Below are positions 32,645 through 41,404 of a DNA stretch of 51,993 nucleotides, piece after piece. Position 1 is the first letter of the stretch. Every line of letters begins with the position of its first letter. A program made the translations under genes and the position numbers. Under the pieces are notes generated by a model. That model was given only the letters and a program-made list of their open reading frames with translations. It had not been told where the DNA came from and did not search any database. The DNA lies in NCBI GenBank assembly GCA_002345675.1, contig DDWL01000017.1:1-51993 (forward strand), given 5' to 3'. Origin of the DNA: Bacteroidales bacterium UBA2287 (GTDB lineage Bacteria; Bacteroidota; Bacteroidia; Bacteroidales; Tenuifilaceae).

Positions 32645-33406
32645 TTAAGCATTTCGATAAATGTAAAACGAACAGGCTTGACTAGTAGGGGTAATCTCTA
32701 AATCGTTAATATTTACATGTGGAGGACGAGTTACAACGTAATGAATTGCATCGGCAACATCGTTTCCCGACAAGGGGATTAAACCAAGATATGGTTTTTT
32801 TGCGGCTTCGCTGTCGCCCTTAAAGCGAACCAACGAAAATTCCGTTTCGGCCATTCCGGGTCGAATTTCGCTAACCTTAATGTTATGCTTCAGTAAATCG
32901 ATTCGCATAGACTGCGAAAGAGCGTGTACGGCGTGCTTGCTTGCGCAGTATACGTTACCATTTTCGTAAACCTGAGTTCCAGCTATTGACCCAATATTTA
33001 CTATATGCCCCTTGCTCTTCTCAATCATAAAAGGAATAACTTTTCGGGTAATGTAAAGCAATCCCTTAATGTTAGTGTCAATCATTTGCTCCCAATCGTC
33101 GGTTACACCATTTTGTATATGGCTTAGCCCTGCAGCAAGACCAGCGTTATTAACTAAAACATCAATATTTTGCCACTCCTTTGGAAGGCTATCTATAGCT
33201 TTTTCAACTTCTACTTTATGGCGAATATCGAAACAAAGAGCAAGTGCATTTTGCTTGTATTTAACTTCAATTTCGTGCTTAATTTCATCGAGAAGCTTTT
33301 GCCTTCGGCCAGTAATAATTATGCTAAAACCGTTTTCGGCAAGTAAAAGGGCTGTTGCTTTGCCTATTCCTGATGTTGCTCCTGTAATTAGTGCTACTTT
33401 ACTCAT
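32645..33406 (-). CDS. SDR family NAD(P)-dependent oxidoreductase (YdfG-like)
   Basis: A 253-aa classical short-chain dehydrogenase. The cofactor motif TGATSGIG is at 8-15, with ITGRRQKLL giving an NADP-favouring Arg after strand 2. NNAGLA is the structural NAG motif. The catalytic Ser (IGSIAG), Tyr and Lys (VYCASKHA) follow, and the RPGMAETEF stretch is substrate-loop sequence. It most resembles YdfG, which oxidises serine/3-hydroxy acids or reduces malonic semialdehyde. Substrate cannot be read from sequence. Its neighbours give no clue. Confidence 0.92.
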   Translation of the reverse strand: MSKVALITGATSGIGKATALLLAENGFSIIITGRRQKLLDEIKHEIEVKYKQNALALCFDIRHKVEVEKAIDSLPKEWQNIDVLVNNAGLAAGLSHIQNGVTDDWEQMIDTNIKGLLYITRKVIPFMIEKSKGHIVNIGSIAGTQVYENGNVYCASKHAVHALSQSMRIDLLKHNIKVSEIRPGMAETEFSLVRFKGDSEAAKKPYLGLIPLSGNDVADAIHYVVTRPPHVNINDLEITPTSQACSFYIYRNA

Positions 33407-33443
33407 ATTGTGTAGTTTAATACTATTTAAAATGTATTTTTAG

Positions 33444-33611
33444 CCTACGAATTTACGAAATTTGGACCTCTTTCCATTTGTTTTTTTAAAACAGAATGAA
33501 GTATTGAAGATTACTAAACCTGCAAAAGCTAGGCAATTCGAAGAATCGCTTGCTAAGTTTTATTTGGAACGATTACGAAAGGAACTTTTCCTTTTAGATG
33601 AAAAAAAATGA
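33444..33611 (+). pseudogene. Possible gene remnant, about 55 codons
   Basis: An open frame without ATG or GTG start lies between the divergent/convergent minus-strand genes. The last 35 residues look protein-like (ITKPAKARQFEESLAKFYLE and then LRKELFLLDEKK). It may be the C-terminal remains of a lost gene. Its stop lies just 7 nt from the stop of the minus-strand aminotransferase. I do not recognise the family, and chance remains possible. Confidence 0.25.
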
Positions 33612-33617
33612 CAACGG

Positions 33618-34442
33618 TTAACTGCTACTATCCAAATAGTTTCGAATTAGCTGGTCGTACTTTTCAATAAGTGTTTTTGTAGTTTGCGAAATTTCTTTAA
33701 ATGCCACTTTTCCTATTCGGCTTACTGGTAGCACTTTTGGCGATGTACCTGTAATAAATGCCCCGTCGAAAGTGGTTAAATCTTCAACCCTAATTGGCTT
33801 CTCAACGCATTCAATTCCATTCTCGTGCGTTAACTGCACAACTTTTTTGCGAGTAATTCCCTCGAGAACGTAATAAAGTGGCGCAGTATAAATTGTGTTG
33901 CCCTTTACTGCAAAAAAGTTTGAGCGGCTCCCTTCGGTAATTTCGCCATTTTGGTTAACAAGAAGCACCTCGTAAACATTTCGTTGAGAAATAATTTCGT
34001 TGGCCAACTCGCGAAGCGATCGGTTTTCGACTTTAACACTCGGATTATCCCTTACTAAACTTAGCAATTCAACGCTAACTCCATTTGTATACTGCTTGGG
34101 TGTTGGGTATTTACTTGAAATAAAGTACGCTAAAAAATCGCTCGCCTTTTCGTTTTTGGTAATGCTTAATCGAAGGTTACATTGCACTACTTTTTGAAAA
34201 CGGAGGAAGGTTGCAAGCCACTTATTTATGCAATGTACATCGCAATTTATATTCAGCTTTAAGCACGACTCAGATAAGCGCTGCAAATGGTCGTCCAGAA
34301 AAAGTGGCTTGCTGTTAACAACCCTTATTACCTCGTAAACTGGTAAAATGTTGGGTTGCAAACTAAAGGTGAAATCATCACGGTTCCCAATACTTCCATT
34401 TAAAGTAAAATAGGGGAAAGTGGCTTCAATAGGGTTTTCCAT
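33618..34442 (-). CDS. Class IV aminotransferase (BCAT / D-amino acid / ADC lyase group)
   Basis: A 274-aa pyridoxal-phosphate enzyme of fold type IV. Landmarks are an N-terminal FTLNGSIGNR, the VYEVIRVVNSKPLFLDDHLQRL block, the PLP Lys in NPSVKVENRSLR, the glutamate motif VNQNGEITEGSRSNFF, YVLEGITRKKVV and the C-terminal AFITGTSPKVLPVSRI. It could be aminodeoxychorismate lyase (PabC), a D-amino acid aminotransferase or a branched-chain type. The length and the FITGTSP end are compatible with all three, and no pabB or folate gene is next to it. It follows the unknown gene upstream by only 16 nt, so they are probably co-transcribed. Confidence 0.9.
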   Translation of the reverse strand: MENPIEATFPYFTLNGSIGNRDDFTFSLQPNILPVYEVIRVVNSKPLFLDDHLQRLSESCLKLNINCDVHCINKWLATFLRFQKVVQCNLRLSITKNEKASDFLAYFISSKYPTPKQYTNGVSVELLSLVRDNPSVKVENRSLRELANEIISQRNVYEVLLVNQNGEITEGSRSNFFAVKGNTIYTAPLYYVLEGITRKKVVQLTHENGIECVEKPIRVEDLTTFDGAFITGTSPKVLPVSRIGKVAFKEISQTTKTLIEKYDQLIRNYLDSSS

Positions 34443-34458
34443 AAAGTACGCAAAAAGC

Positions 34459-35610
34459 CTATTTTGGGGGTAAAGTTGTGTAGTAGTCGTTCAGTATATT
34501 CTCGACAAGAGGACTGTAAAATTTTCGGAAAAACTTTGCTCCTTGGGAATTGGTAAAACTCGAAAAGAAGTGGTTTAAAGTCCTTCCCCCAGCGAGTTTT
34601 GCAGTAAACATTGCACTTGGATTATCGGTAAAATCGCCACAGAAATAGTAATAATTTTGGTTCTTTCCCTTAATTACTGCTGCAAACGATGAGCTTAAGT
34701 TTAATCGATTCAGCACGTTTTGCCCTTCGGGGTTTACATTTAGGTAAAACGATGAAAGCACCTCGTTCTCCAAAGGATTAACAAACTCGAACCATTGGTC
34801 GAAGGCAATACTTTCGGTTACTCCATACTTTTTCTGAACGTCGTTTGCCGTAACCAGCATGGGGTAGGCCTTTTTTAAGTGAACGCCTTGCTGGAGCAGC
34901 TCAATTAGGCCATCGTTACTTACAAGAACAATACCTTCGGCGTTTTCGGGCCAAAATCCCTTGTGTTGAGCCTCGTAAAGGTTCTTCATCCATTCGGGTG
35001 GGCCATTTGGTTCGTTTACATTTAGTGCTTCGAAGTATTTTCCAGCCCAACCGGACCAGTTAACCCCAAGTAGCGATTCGGTTTTACTGCGCGTAAGCGA
35101 GTTTGTGGGTGCACCAAAAAGACTGTGTTCGGCTATTACGAGTTTGCCTTTTTCAAGCATCTTTCGCATTAGCAAATAGTCGTTTTGGGTTAAACCTCCA
35201 TAAATTTTTTGAGAGCGAATAACGTTATTTTTTCCCTTGTACCATTCGAACGAGTATACACCATAGCAGTCGGCAAGGTACATTACTTCGTATGCCGACG
35301 AAAAAGCATCAACTTCGTTTATGCGTATGCTTTTAAACTCGAAAACTTCGTTTTCAATGTCGACAGGAAAAAATCCGTAATAGTCGCTTTTGTAATTGTA
35401 GGCCACCGAATTGGGCAGTACAAAGCGCTTATTATTGAGAAGCCAAAAAAACGATTTATGCTCGGTTCTATCGTGGCTGCTTACCGTTTTGTCGACAACT
35501 AAAATATTCAGTATTTTCTTAGGGGTAGTTGCCCACATTGCCCTAAGGAATAGGAATAGCGACACAATTAAAAGTCCCGAAATGCCTATTATTAGTATAA
35601 TTCTTCTCAT
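34459..35610 (-). CDS. Unknown membrane-anchored protein, 383 aa
   Basis: The start at 35610 is chosen because it opens with RR followed by a transmembrane helix (about 4-24, IILIIGISGLLIVSLFLFL); the 10 codons before it are not needed. The rest is one large extracytoplasmic domain. It has alternating alpha/beta features that suggest a glutamine-amidotransferase-like or Rossmann-like layout (ILNILVVDKTV early, KGKLVIAEHSLFGAPTN in the middle, GIVLVSNDGLIELL later). I do not recognise the family. The 16-nt spacing to the class IV aminotransferase suggests one operon. No catalytic motif can be named. Confidence 0.78.
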   Translation of the reverse strand: MRRIILIIGISGLLIVSLFLFLRAMWATTPKKILNILVVDKTVSSHDRTEHKSFFWLLNNKRFVLPNSVAYNYKSDYYGFFPVDIENEVFEFKSIRINEVDAFSSAYEVMYLADCYGVYSFEWYKGKNNVIRSQKIYGGLTQNDYLLMRKMLEKGKLVIAEHSLFGAPTNSLTRSKTESLLGVNWSGWAGKYFEALNVNEPNGPPEWMKNLYEAQHKGFWPENAEGIVLVSNDGLIELLQQGVHLKKAYPMLVTANDVQKKYGVTESIAFDQWFEFVNPLENEVLSSFYLNVNPEGQNVLNRLNLSSSFAAVIKGKNQNYYYFCGDFTDNPSAMFTAKLAGGRTLNHFFSSFTNSQGAKFFRKFYSPLVENILNDYYTTLPPK

Positions 35611-35719
35611 AGTTGATATTTTAGTATGGGAAAAATACAAAAAAAAACGAAGGTTTTAGGTTTAAAACAATACTAAAAGATTAGAGCAACAATGCCAGCA
35701 AGTCTAACCGACTGTTATT

Positions 35720-35854
35720 ATGGACATTAACGTCATGGGTATGTTTTGCGCTGGGTGTTGGAACGCCCCCAATAACTATCGAAGCCTACTCTCGATTCTC
35801 AGTATCACCAAACTTAAAAATCAATATATTGAAGATTGGATTAACCAAATGTAA
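35720..35854 (+). other. Small reading frame of 44 codons, doubtful
   Basis: An ATG-started frame ends in KNQYIEDWINQM. The C-terminal third looks protein-like, but the start region (MDINVMGMFCAGCW) does not. It is flanked by minus-strand genes and has no promoter or terminator that I can see. It is probably a decayed remnant or chance. The rest of the 300-nt gap (35611-35917) shows nothing else. Confidence 0.15.
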
Positions 35855-35917
35855 ATTGCTGGAGGCAAATTTGTAAGCACTACACCATTTTTTGGTAGCA
35901 GTGTATTGTGAAGTTTA

Positions 35918-36862
35918 TCAGTTTATCAAATATATAGTATATCCAATGTAAATTAACAACAACACTCCTGCTTCCCATCTATCTAGTTTCTTTTTCTTTC
36001 CAGAAAACATAGCAACAAATAACAATAATGTACCAATTCCTAACAAGGCTAAATCAAAATTGAATTTAATGTTATAATCAACTGGCTTTATAATGGCGCT
36101 AACTCCAAGAATAAAGAAAATATTAAAAATATTGGATCCAATTATATTGCCTATTGCTATATCATTATTCCTCTTAAATGCGGCGACTACCGATGTAGCA
36201 AGTTCAGGAAGAGATGTGCCGGCAGCAACAATGGTTAATCCAATTATTGTCTGGCTAATTCCTAAAGCACTTGCTATTTTTACCGAGTTTACTACAACAA
36301 GCCTTCCTCCTAAAATTAAAAAAGCTAAGCCTAAAAATATAAAAAGCCATATTTTAAGGTTCGACAATTCTTTTGGATTTATATTGAGTGGGATATTTTC
36401 ACCTCTTAATTGACGATAAACATAGTACAGAAACAAACAAAAGCATATTAGTAGAATTATAGCATCAAGCCTTGAAAGAATTTCGTTTTCAGAAACAAAA
36501 CTATTGGAGAGAAAAAATAGCAATAAGACTGCGAGAAAAGAAACAGGAATTTCTTTCCATACAGTACTTGATTGAACTATAAGTGGGGAAATTAGTCCTG
36601 CAATGCCAAGTATTGCAAAAAGGTTAAAAATATTACTCCCAATAATATTACCAAACACAATGTCTGCATGCGATTGATAAGCAGCAAAGGTGTTTACTAC
36701 AAGTTCAGGCATTGATGTTCCAAATGCAACTATAGTAAGGCCAATCGCTAATTCCGATATTTTATATTTTCTGGCTAATGCAGACCCGCCATCAACTAAC
36801 CAGTCAGCTCCTTTAATCAAAACGCCAAACCCAAGTATCAATAGTAGTATTTGAATTATCAT
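35918..36862 (-). CDS. Calcium/sodium antiporter, CaCA family (YrbG-like)
   Basis: A 314-aa inner-membrane protein with about ten transmembrane helices in two inverted halves. Each half has the CaCA alpha repeat: GTSMPELVVNTF ... GNIIGSNIFNLF in half 1 and GTSLPELATSVV ... GNIIGSNIFNIF in half 2. The Glu residues in PEL bind the cation. Such proteins exchange Na+ or K+ for Ca2+, usually exporting Ca2+. It is the last gene of a four-gene co-directional group with a CNNM protein, a DedA protein and a PiT transporter (gaps 34, 89 and 56 nt). The group's serine codons look less TCG-rich than those of neighbouring genes. Confidence 0.94.
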   Translation of the reverse strand: MIIQILLLILGFGVLIKGADWLVDGGSALARKYKISELAIGLTIVAFGTSMPELVVNTFAAYQSHADIVFGNIIGSNIFNLFAILGIAGLISPLIVQSSTVWKEIPVSFLAVLLLFFLSNSFVSENEILSRLDAIILLICFCLFLYYVYRQLRGENIPLNINPKELSNLKIWLFIFLGLAFLILGGRLVVVNSVKIASALGISQTIIGLTIVAAGTSLPELATSVVAAFKRNNDIAIGNIIGSNIFNIFFILGVSAIIKPVDYNIKFNFDLALLGIGTLLLFVAMFSGKKKKLDRWEAGVLLLIYIGYTIYLIN

Positions 36863-36896
36863 ATTATAATTGTGTGTATTAATTCAGTGGCATTTT

Positions 36897-37961
36897 TTAC
36901 TCTTCCCGATTTTTTAATTGGTCTAATAAATTGTATTTTGTCTGTCGAGCATTCCATCTTTCACGAGCAAACTTTTGCATATCGGTTACGGTATCCTTCT
37001 CGTCAATAATTTCTAACCCTAAAAGCGTTTCAATAATATCTTCCAATGTTACAATACCGTCTAAACCACCATACTCGTCGACTATTAATGCTATGTGTTC
37101 CTTTTTTTCAAGCAGTTTCTCCCATAAGGTAAAAAGAACTATGGAGTCGGGGACAATAACGATGTTCCTCTTAATATCTTTAAGTTTTAAATCGTGTTGG
37201 TCTTCAGCTAGTTTCTCAAAAACCGTTTGCCGGAATACATAGCCCGTAATGTTCTCGTCGTTTTCGGAGTAAATGGGGATACGTGAATATTTCAGGTAGT
37301 CCTTATTCTTTAGGAATTCAGCCAGAGAAAGAGTCTCGTCGGCAACAGCAACAACAACTCTTGGAGTCATTATTTCAGTTACCTTAACATTTTTCAACTT
37401 GAGCAAATTCTGTATTATTTTAAACTCTTTCTCCGTAAAAACACCTTCATCGGCCCCAATGCTGGCAAGTGCAGCGATTTCTTCCCGACTAGTTGTTTGT
37501 TCCTGCTTATTTTTAGAAAAAGTTTTAGTAATTAAAGCTGAAATAACAACCAGAGGATAGGTAATAACAATCATTACATTGATAATGGTTGAAGTATGCT
37601 TCGCCAAATTTCTCCAATATCGAGCACCAATTGTTTTAGGAAAAATTTCGGTAAGAACTAGGATAAGGATTGTTAGTATAGCGGAAACTAACCCAAAGTA
37701 TTCGTCGCCAAATATTAAAACGGCCTGAGCTCCTACACCAGCAGCTCCAACAGTATGAGCTATCGTATTTAACGATAGTATAGCAGAAAGTGGTTTGTCA
37801 ATGTTAGTCTTGAGTTTTAGAAAATCATTTGCCCAAGAGTTTCCGTTTTCATATTTTACAATCAGAAATGAATTTGGAGTAGAAAGCAAAACGGCCTCCA
37901 TTATGGAACATATAAACGAAACAATCAGAGCGAGAAATAGATAAGATAGAAGTAGTATCAT
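36897..37961 (-). CDS. CNNM/CorC-type hemolysin family protein
   Basis: A 354-aa membrane protein with an N-terminal DUF21/CNNM domain (three or four transmembrane helices, about 1-170, with VKYENGNSWANDFLKL and LAILSLNTIAHTVGAAGVGAQA) and two CBS domains (about 190-340, VTEIMTPRVVVAVADE and IALIVDEYGGLDGIVTLED). The C-terminal CorC_HlyC domain is short or missing, as the protein ends near the second CBS domain. Family members are linked to Mg2+ (and sometimes Co2+) export. It lies 34 nt from the CaCA gene and is probably co-transcribed with it. 'Hemolysin' is a historical name and does not imply toxicity. Confidence 0.92.
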   Translation of the reverse strand: MILLLSYLFLALIVSFICSIMEAVLLSTPNSFLIVKYENGNSWANDFLKLKTNIDKPLSAILSLNTIAHTVGAAGVGAQAVLIFGDEYFGLVSAILTILILVLTEIFPKTIGARYWRNLAKHTSTIINVMIVITYPLVVISALITKTFSKNKQEQTTSREEIAALASIGADEGVFTEKEFKIIQNLLKLKNVKVTEIMTPRVVVAVADETLSLAEFLKNKDYLKYSRIPIYSENDENITGYVFRQTVFEKLAEDQHDLKLKDIKRNIVIVPDSIVLFTLWEKLLEKKEHIALIVDEYGGLDGIVTLEDIIETLLGLEIIDEKDTVTDMQKFARERWNARQTKYNLLDQLKNREE

Positions 37962-38050
37962 TTTTTTTCTTGCAAATATATTAAAGTTTTCAATTTAGGT
38001 TGTTTGTAAATGTGATTATCAAGTTACTACCTAACGTTTAGGTTTAGGTT

Positions 38051-38683
38051 TTATGTCGTTGTGGATTTATTATTAAGTTTACTGAAAAAGCCCTTATAAA
38101 GGAGGTAAATAAAAAATAAAATTCCGGTAATAATCATAACAATGTTTATTTCATGGTAATACTTATCCATCAACTCTTTTGGGAAATAATAACCAATAGT
38201 TGCAAGAATTATATTCCACAAAAGGGCTCCGGCAGTAGTGTATATGATAAAGTTTTTTAATGGCATACGTGCCAGCCCCGCTGGTATTGATATCAGCTGA
38301 CGTATTGCAGGTATAAGTCTTCCTATAAAGGTAGAAGAATTGCCGTGCCGGATAAAGTAATCCTCGGCTTTCATTATGGAGGAAGGCTGTATCATAAACA
38401 TTCTGGCCACTCTTGTTTCAGAAAGGGCATAAACTGCCGATCGTCCTATCCATAAGGCGAAATAGTAATTGAATAAAGCACCGATCAATGCGCCCAATGT
38501 TGAAAAGAAAACCACAAGAAAAATATTTAGCTCGCCTGACGCGGCTTTATAAGCAGCTGGTGGCACAATAACTTCTGAAGGAAATGGTATAAATGAACTC
38601 TCTATCACCATGAGCAATGTAATGGTGAAGTAATTAATATTATTGAAATACCAAGAGGTTATTTCTGAAAATATTTCTGTCAT
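38051..38683 (-). CDS. DedA family membrane protein
   Basis: A 210-aa inner-membrane protein. DedA/SNARE-associated (VTT) motifs are ESSFIPFPSEVIVPPAA with the acidic residue in the first re-entrant loop, and GRLIPAIRQLISIPAGLARM with the conserved Arg. About five or six hydrophobic helices are visible. DedA proteins are lipid scramblases or flippases (undecaprenyl-phosphate, phosphatidylethanolamine) and support the proton-motive force. It lies between the PiT and CNNM genes on one strand. Exact substrate is unknown. Confidence 0.92.
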   Translation of the reverse strand: MTEIFSEITSWYFNNINYFTITLLMVIESSFIPFPSEVIVPPAAYKAASGELNIFLVVFFSTLGALIGALFNYYFALWIGRSAVYALSETRVARMFMIQPSSIMKAEDYFIRHGNSSTFIGRLIPAIRQLISIPAGLARMPLKNFIIYTTAGALLWNIILATIGYYFPKELMDKYYHEINIVMIITGILFFIYLLYKGFFSKLNNKSTTT

Positions 38684-38739
38684 TGTGTTAGCTATATAAT
38701 TACAAACAATACTGCACTAAAAGCGACTGGGTTTTTATT

Positions 38740-40953
38740 TTACTTTATCAGGCTCTGCATAACCTGAGTAGAAAAATATACTATATTCCTGGTTTCCTGC
38801 AATATGCTCATAAATAAAATACTGCTTCGGTTACCTGTCAATTCTTCGCGTATTCTTTTTACTTCGTTTTTGCTGCTCAACTCAATAACACTTTCGGTTG
38901 TAGTTTTTAACTGTTCTATATCATCTAAAGCCTCGTTATTTATAGGTTTAACAATTTGAGTTATGCCATTCAAAAGCCCGCCAAGTTTTTCATTTATTGT
39001 TTTCAGCTCGACAAGCTGCATTTGGTTTAATGGCTTGTGGTGGTTAGCTAAGTGATTGTATGAAGCCCCTGCAAATATGCTAATACAATTTATAATTTCC
39101 AGAAGGTTATCCTGCGTTCTGATTGCAAAATAGGCTTTTTCGGAATCTTGCTCTGCTGTACCTTTAAGCAACTGTGAAACAATTTTTCTGTGCATTCTGG
39201 CATTTTTTTGCAAAAGCGCTATATTGTCTCTAATATTCTTTAATTCGGTTATTGTACAATTTTCGGTTCCTTCAATTATTTGATTGTAATACATGTTTAC
39301 TTTTGTAAAAACCTCTTGAGCATTTTTAGTACAGAACTCTGACACATTAGCTGGAGTTACAGCGTCTTCTTCTTCTTTCGAGGCTTTCCCTGTTTCTTCC
39401 TTTTTCATGTGTATTCTATGGGTGCGGTAAGCCATGAAAATAGCTACGGAAATCATAACAAAAATGGCAATGGTTCCACCATAAAAAAACAGTGATGCTA
39501 GTATAAAAGAAATTGTAAATGCAGAAATTGCCGTGAAAAACCAACCTCCAATTACTGAAAAAACACCGGTAATTCTGTAAACTGCACTTTCTCTATCCCA
39601 AGCACCATCGGAAAGACTTGTACTCATGGCTACCATAAATGTTACATAAGTGGTTGAAAGAGGAAGTTTTAATGAGGTTCCAAGTGCAATAAGGGCACTG
39701 GATACCATCAAGTTCACCGAAGCCCTAAGAAGATCAAATGCAGGCTGGTTTTTCTCTTTTTTCTTTCGTGGCAGGGGAATAAACCTTTTCGAGATCCAGT
39801 CTTTCGAGGCTTCAGGGAGGATACCTGAAACAAACCTATTTAGTCCAATTGAAATGCTAACTATCCCTCTTGACAAAGCGGAGGAACCAAATCTTTCGTC
39901 ACCTTCATCCTGGCGACTCAAGTTTACTTCGGTCATAATTACAGTGCGAGCTTTCCTCGATTTGTAAAGGGTTATAACCATTATTACACCAGACAGGAGC
40001 AGGAATATAATGGGTGTTTTTACCGCACCATTGAGCGATTCCATGGTTAAGGTATTGGGATTGGCTCCAGGGCTGTTAATATAAGTTATATAGGAGTCGT
40101 AACCTGCTAAGGGAACACCAATAAAATTTACGAGGTCGTTGCCGGCAAATGCCATTGCCAATGCAAATGTTCCAACCAATACAACAACTTTAAGAACATT
40201 AATTCTGAAGAAAATATTAATAAAGTAAAGTAAAGAAGTGATACTGACAAAACTGAATATTAATATATGCAGGCTGTTTTCTTTCACCCATTGATAATTA
40301 GCTGGGGTCATAAAGGCAGCATCCTTTGCACCTTTTATGAGAATAAAATACACAATGGTGGTAATCGCAATTCCTCCATAAAGCCCTCCAAGGTATTTGA
40401 GCTTATTCTCATAGTTAAAAGTGAAAATCAGTCTGGTTACATACTGAATAACTGCACCAACAGTAAAAGCTATGATTACAGATACCAATATTCCCGAAAC
40501 AACAGTCAATGCTTTTCCGGAATTTATATACTCCCCTAGCAGGGCATATTCTGCGCCTCCGGCAATTTTAAACACTGCAATTGCCACTGCAGCTCCCAAA
40601 AGTTCGAAAATTAGTGAAACTGTGGTGGAGGTCGGAAAACCTATGGTGTTGAATGCGTCAAGTAAAACCACATCGGTAATCATCACCGCAAGAAAAATTA
40701 GCATAATATCGGCAAAGGTGAACTTGTCGGGATAAAAAACACCGCTTCTGGCTACTTCCATCATTCCCCCCGAAAAAACCGTTCCTGCCAGAACTCCCAC
40801 AGCAGCCACAAGCATCAAAATCTTTAGGGGAGCAGCCTTTGAACCTACTGCCGAATTTAAAAAGTTAACGGCATCATTACTCACACCCACAATAAGGTCG
40901 GAAATGGCAAGAAGAAATAAAATAACGATAAGAATCAGGTAAAGTGTTTCCAT
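38740..40953 (-). CDS. PiT-type phosphate transporter with C-terminal PhoU-like domain
   Basis: A 737-aa protein. The N-terminal about 500 residues are a PiT transporter with the two family signatures, GVSNDAVNFLNSAVGSKAAP (about 23-42) and FAGNDLVNFIGVPLAGYD, plus roughly eleven transmembrane helices. After a charged linker (HRIHMKKEETGKASKEEEDA) a PhoU-like all-helical domain occupies about 530-735 (MYYNQIIEGTENCTIT, then MHRKIVSQLLKGT). PiT carriers import phosphate, often as a neutral metal-phosphate complex, with H+ or Na+. The fused PhoU-like domain replaces the separate partner protein found in other bacteria and may regulate transport. It is the first gene of the four-gene group. Confidence 0.94.
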   Translation of the reverse strand: METLYLILIVILFLLAISDLIVGVSNDAVNFLNSAVGSKAAPLKILMLVAAVGVLAGTVFSGGMMEVARSGVFYPDKFTFADIMLIFLAVMITDVVLLDAFNTIGFPTSTTVSLIFELLGAAVAIAVFKIAGGAEYALLGEYINSGKALTVVSGILVSVIIAFTVGAVIQYVTRLIFTFNYENKLKYLGGLYGGIAITTIVYFILIKGAKDAAFMTPANYQWVKENSLHILIFSFVSITSLLYFINIFFRINVLKVVVLVGTFALAMAFAGNDLVNFIGVPLAGYDSYITYINSPGANPNTLTMESLNGAVKTPIIFLLLSGVIMVITLYKSRKARTVIMTEVNLSRQDEGDERFGSSALSRGIVSISIGLNRFVSGILPEASKDWISKRFIPLPRKKKEKNQPAFDLLRASVNLMVSSALIALGTSLKLPLSTTYVTFMVAMSTSLSDGAWDRESAVYRITGVFSVIGGWFFTAISAFTISFILASLFFYGGTIAIFVMISVAIFMAYRTHRIHMKKEETGKASKEEEDAVTPANVSEFCTKNAQEVFTKVNMYYNQIIEGTENCTITELKNIRDNIALLQKNARMHRKIVSQLLKGTAEQDSEKAYFAIRTQDNLLEIINCISIFAGASYNHLANHHKPLNQMQLVELKTINEKLGGLLNGITQIVKPINNEALDDIEQLKTTTESVIELSSKNEVKRIREELTGNRSSILFMSILQETRNIVYFSTQVMQSLIK

Positions 40954-41037
40954 TTGAAATTAAGTAATTTGAGAGTACAATGTTACGCAAATAATTAACC
41001 TCGATAATTACAACTATGTGTTAAGAAATTGTTAAGT

Positions 41038-41290
41038 TTTAGAAACTGTTTAAATTTTATTCATTAGAAATGCTCTGATAATTGCCATGGGCTTTAGCCC
41101 GTGGGTCAATATAAAAGAAGATGCTGGGCTTCCCGCCTGAACGGAGGGCAGGCAGCCCAATAAGTATCTGCTATTATTTGGCTAAAGCCATTGTTTGTAC
41201 CTTATCTCTTCCACGGGCTAACCCCGATAATTATCGGGGCGTGGGCAATTGAAACCCAGAATATTAATAAAAACTTAAACAGTTTCTAAA
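41038..41290. mobile_element. MITE-like composite element, 253 bp
   Basis: The termini at 41038-41058 and 41270-41290 are 21-bp inverted repeats with one mismatch (core TTTAGAAACTGTTTAA). Inside are hairpins with the words GGGCTTTAGCCC and GGCTAAAGCC, an ATGCTGGGCTTCCCGCC / GGAGGGCAGGCAGCCCA hairpin, and a CCACGGGCTA...CGTGG hairpin holding the CCCCGATAATTATCGGGG palindrome. There is no gene. With 80 further AT-rich bases it fills the 450-nt gap between the PiT gene and the OadB terminator. Non-autonomous mobility is inferred from the terminal repeats only; no target-site duplication was established. Confidence 0.7.
41222..41239. repeat. CCCGATAnnTATCGGG palindrome, copy 5
   Basis: CCCCGATAATTATCGGGG, identical to copy 1, placed inside a CCACGGGCTA / CGTGG hairpin of the MITE-like element. 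Confidence 0.9.
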
Positions 41291-41357
41291 TTTACGATTT
41301 ATTTCTTTGATATAATTGGTTGAAGATTTCTCGGCCTTGCGCACAACTACTTAACAA

Positions 41358-41383
41358 AAAAGCGGAGCACAAGCCCCGCTTTT
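41358..41383. terminator. Terminator of the decarboxylase operon
   Basis: AAAAGCGG (41358-41365) pairs with CCGCTTTT (41376-41383). A-runs and T-runs flank both sides, so it works for the minus operon and possibly also in the other direction. It lies 22 nt beyond the OadB stop. Confidence 0.85.
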
Positions 41384-41404
41384 ATAAACAAATTATGTAA
41401 CCTA

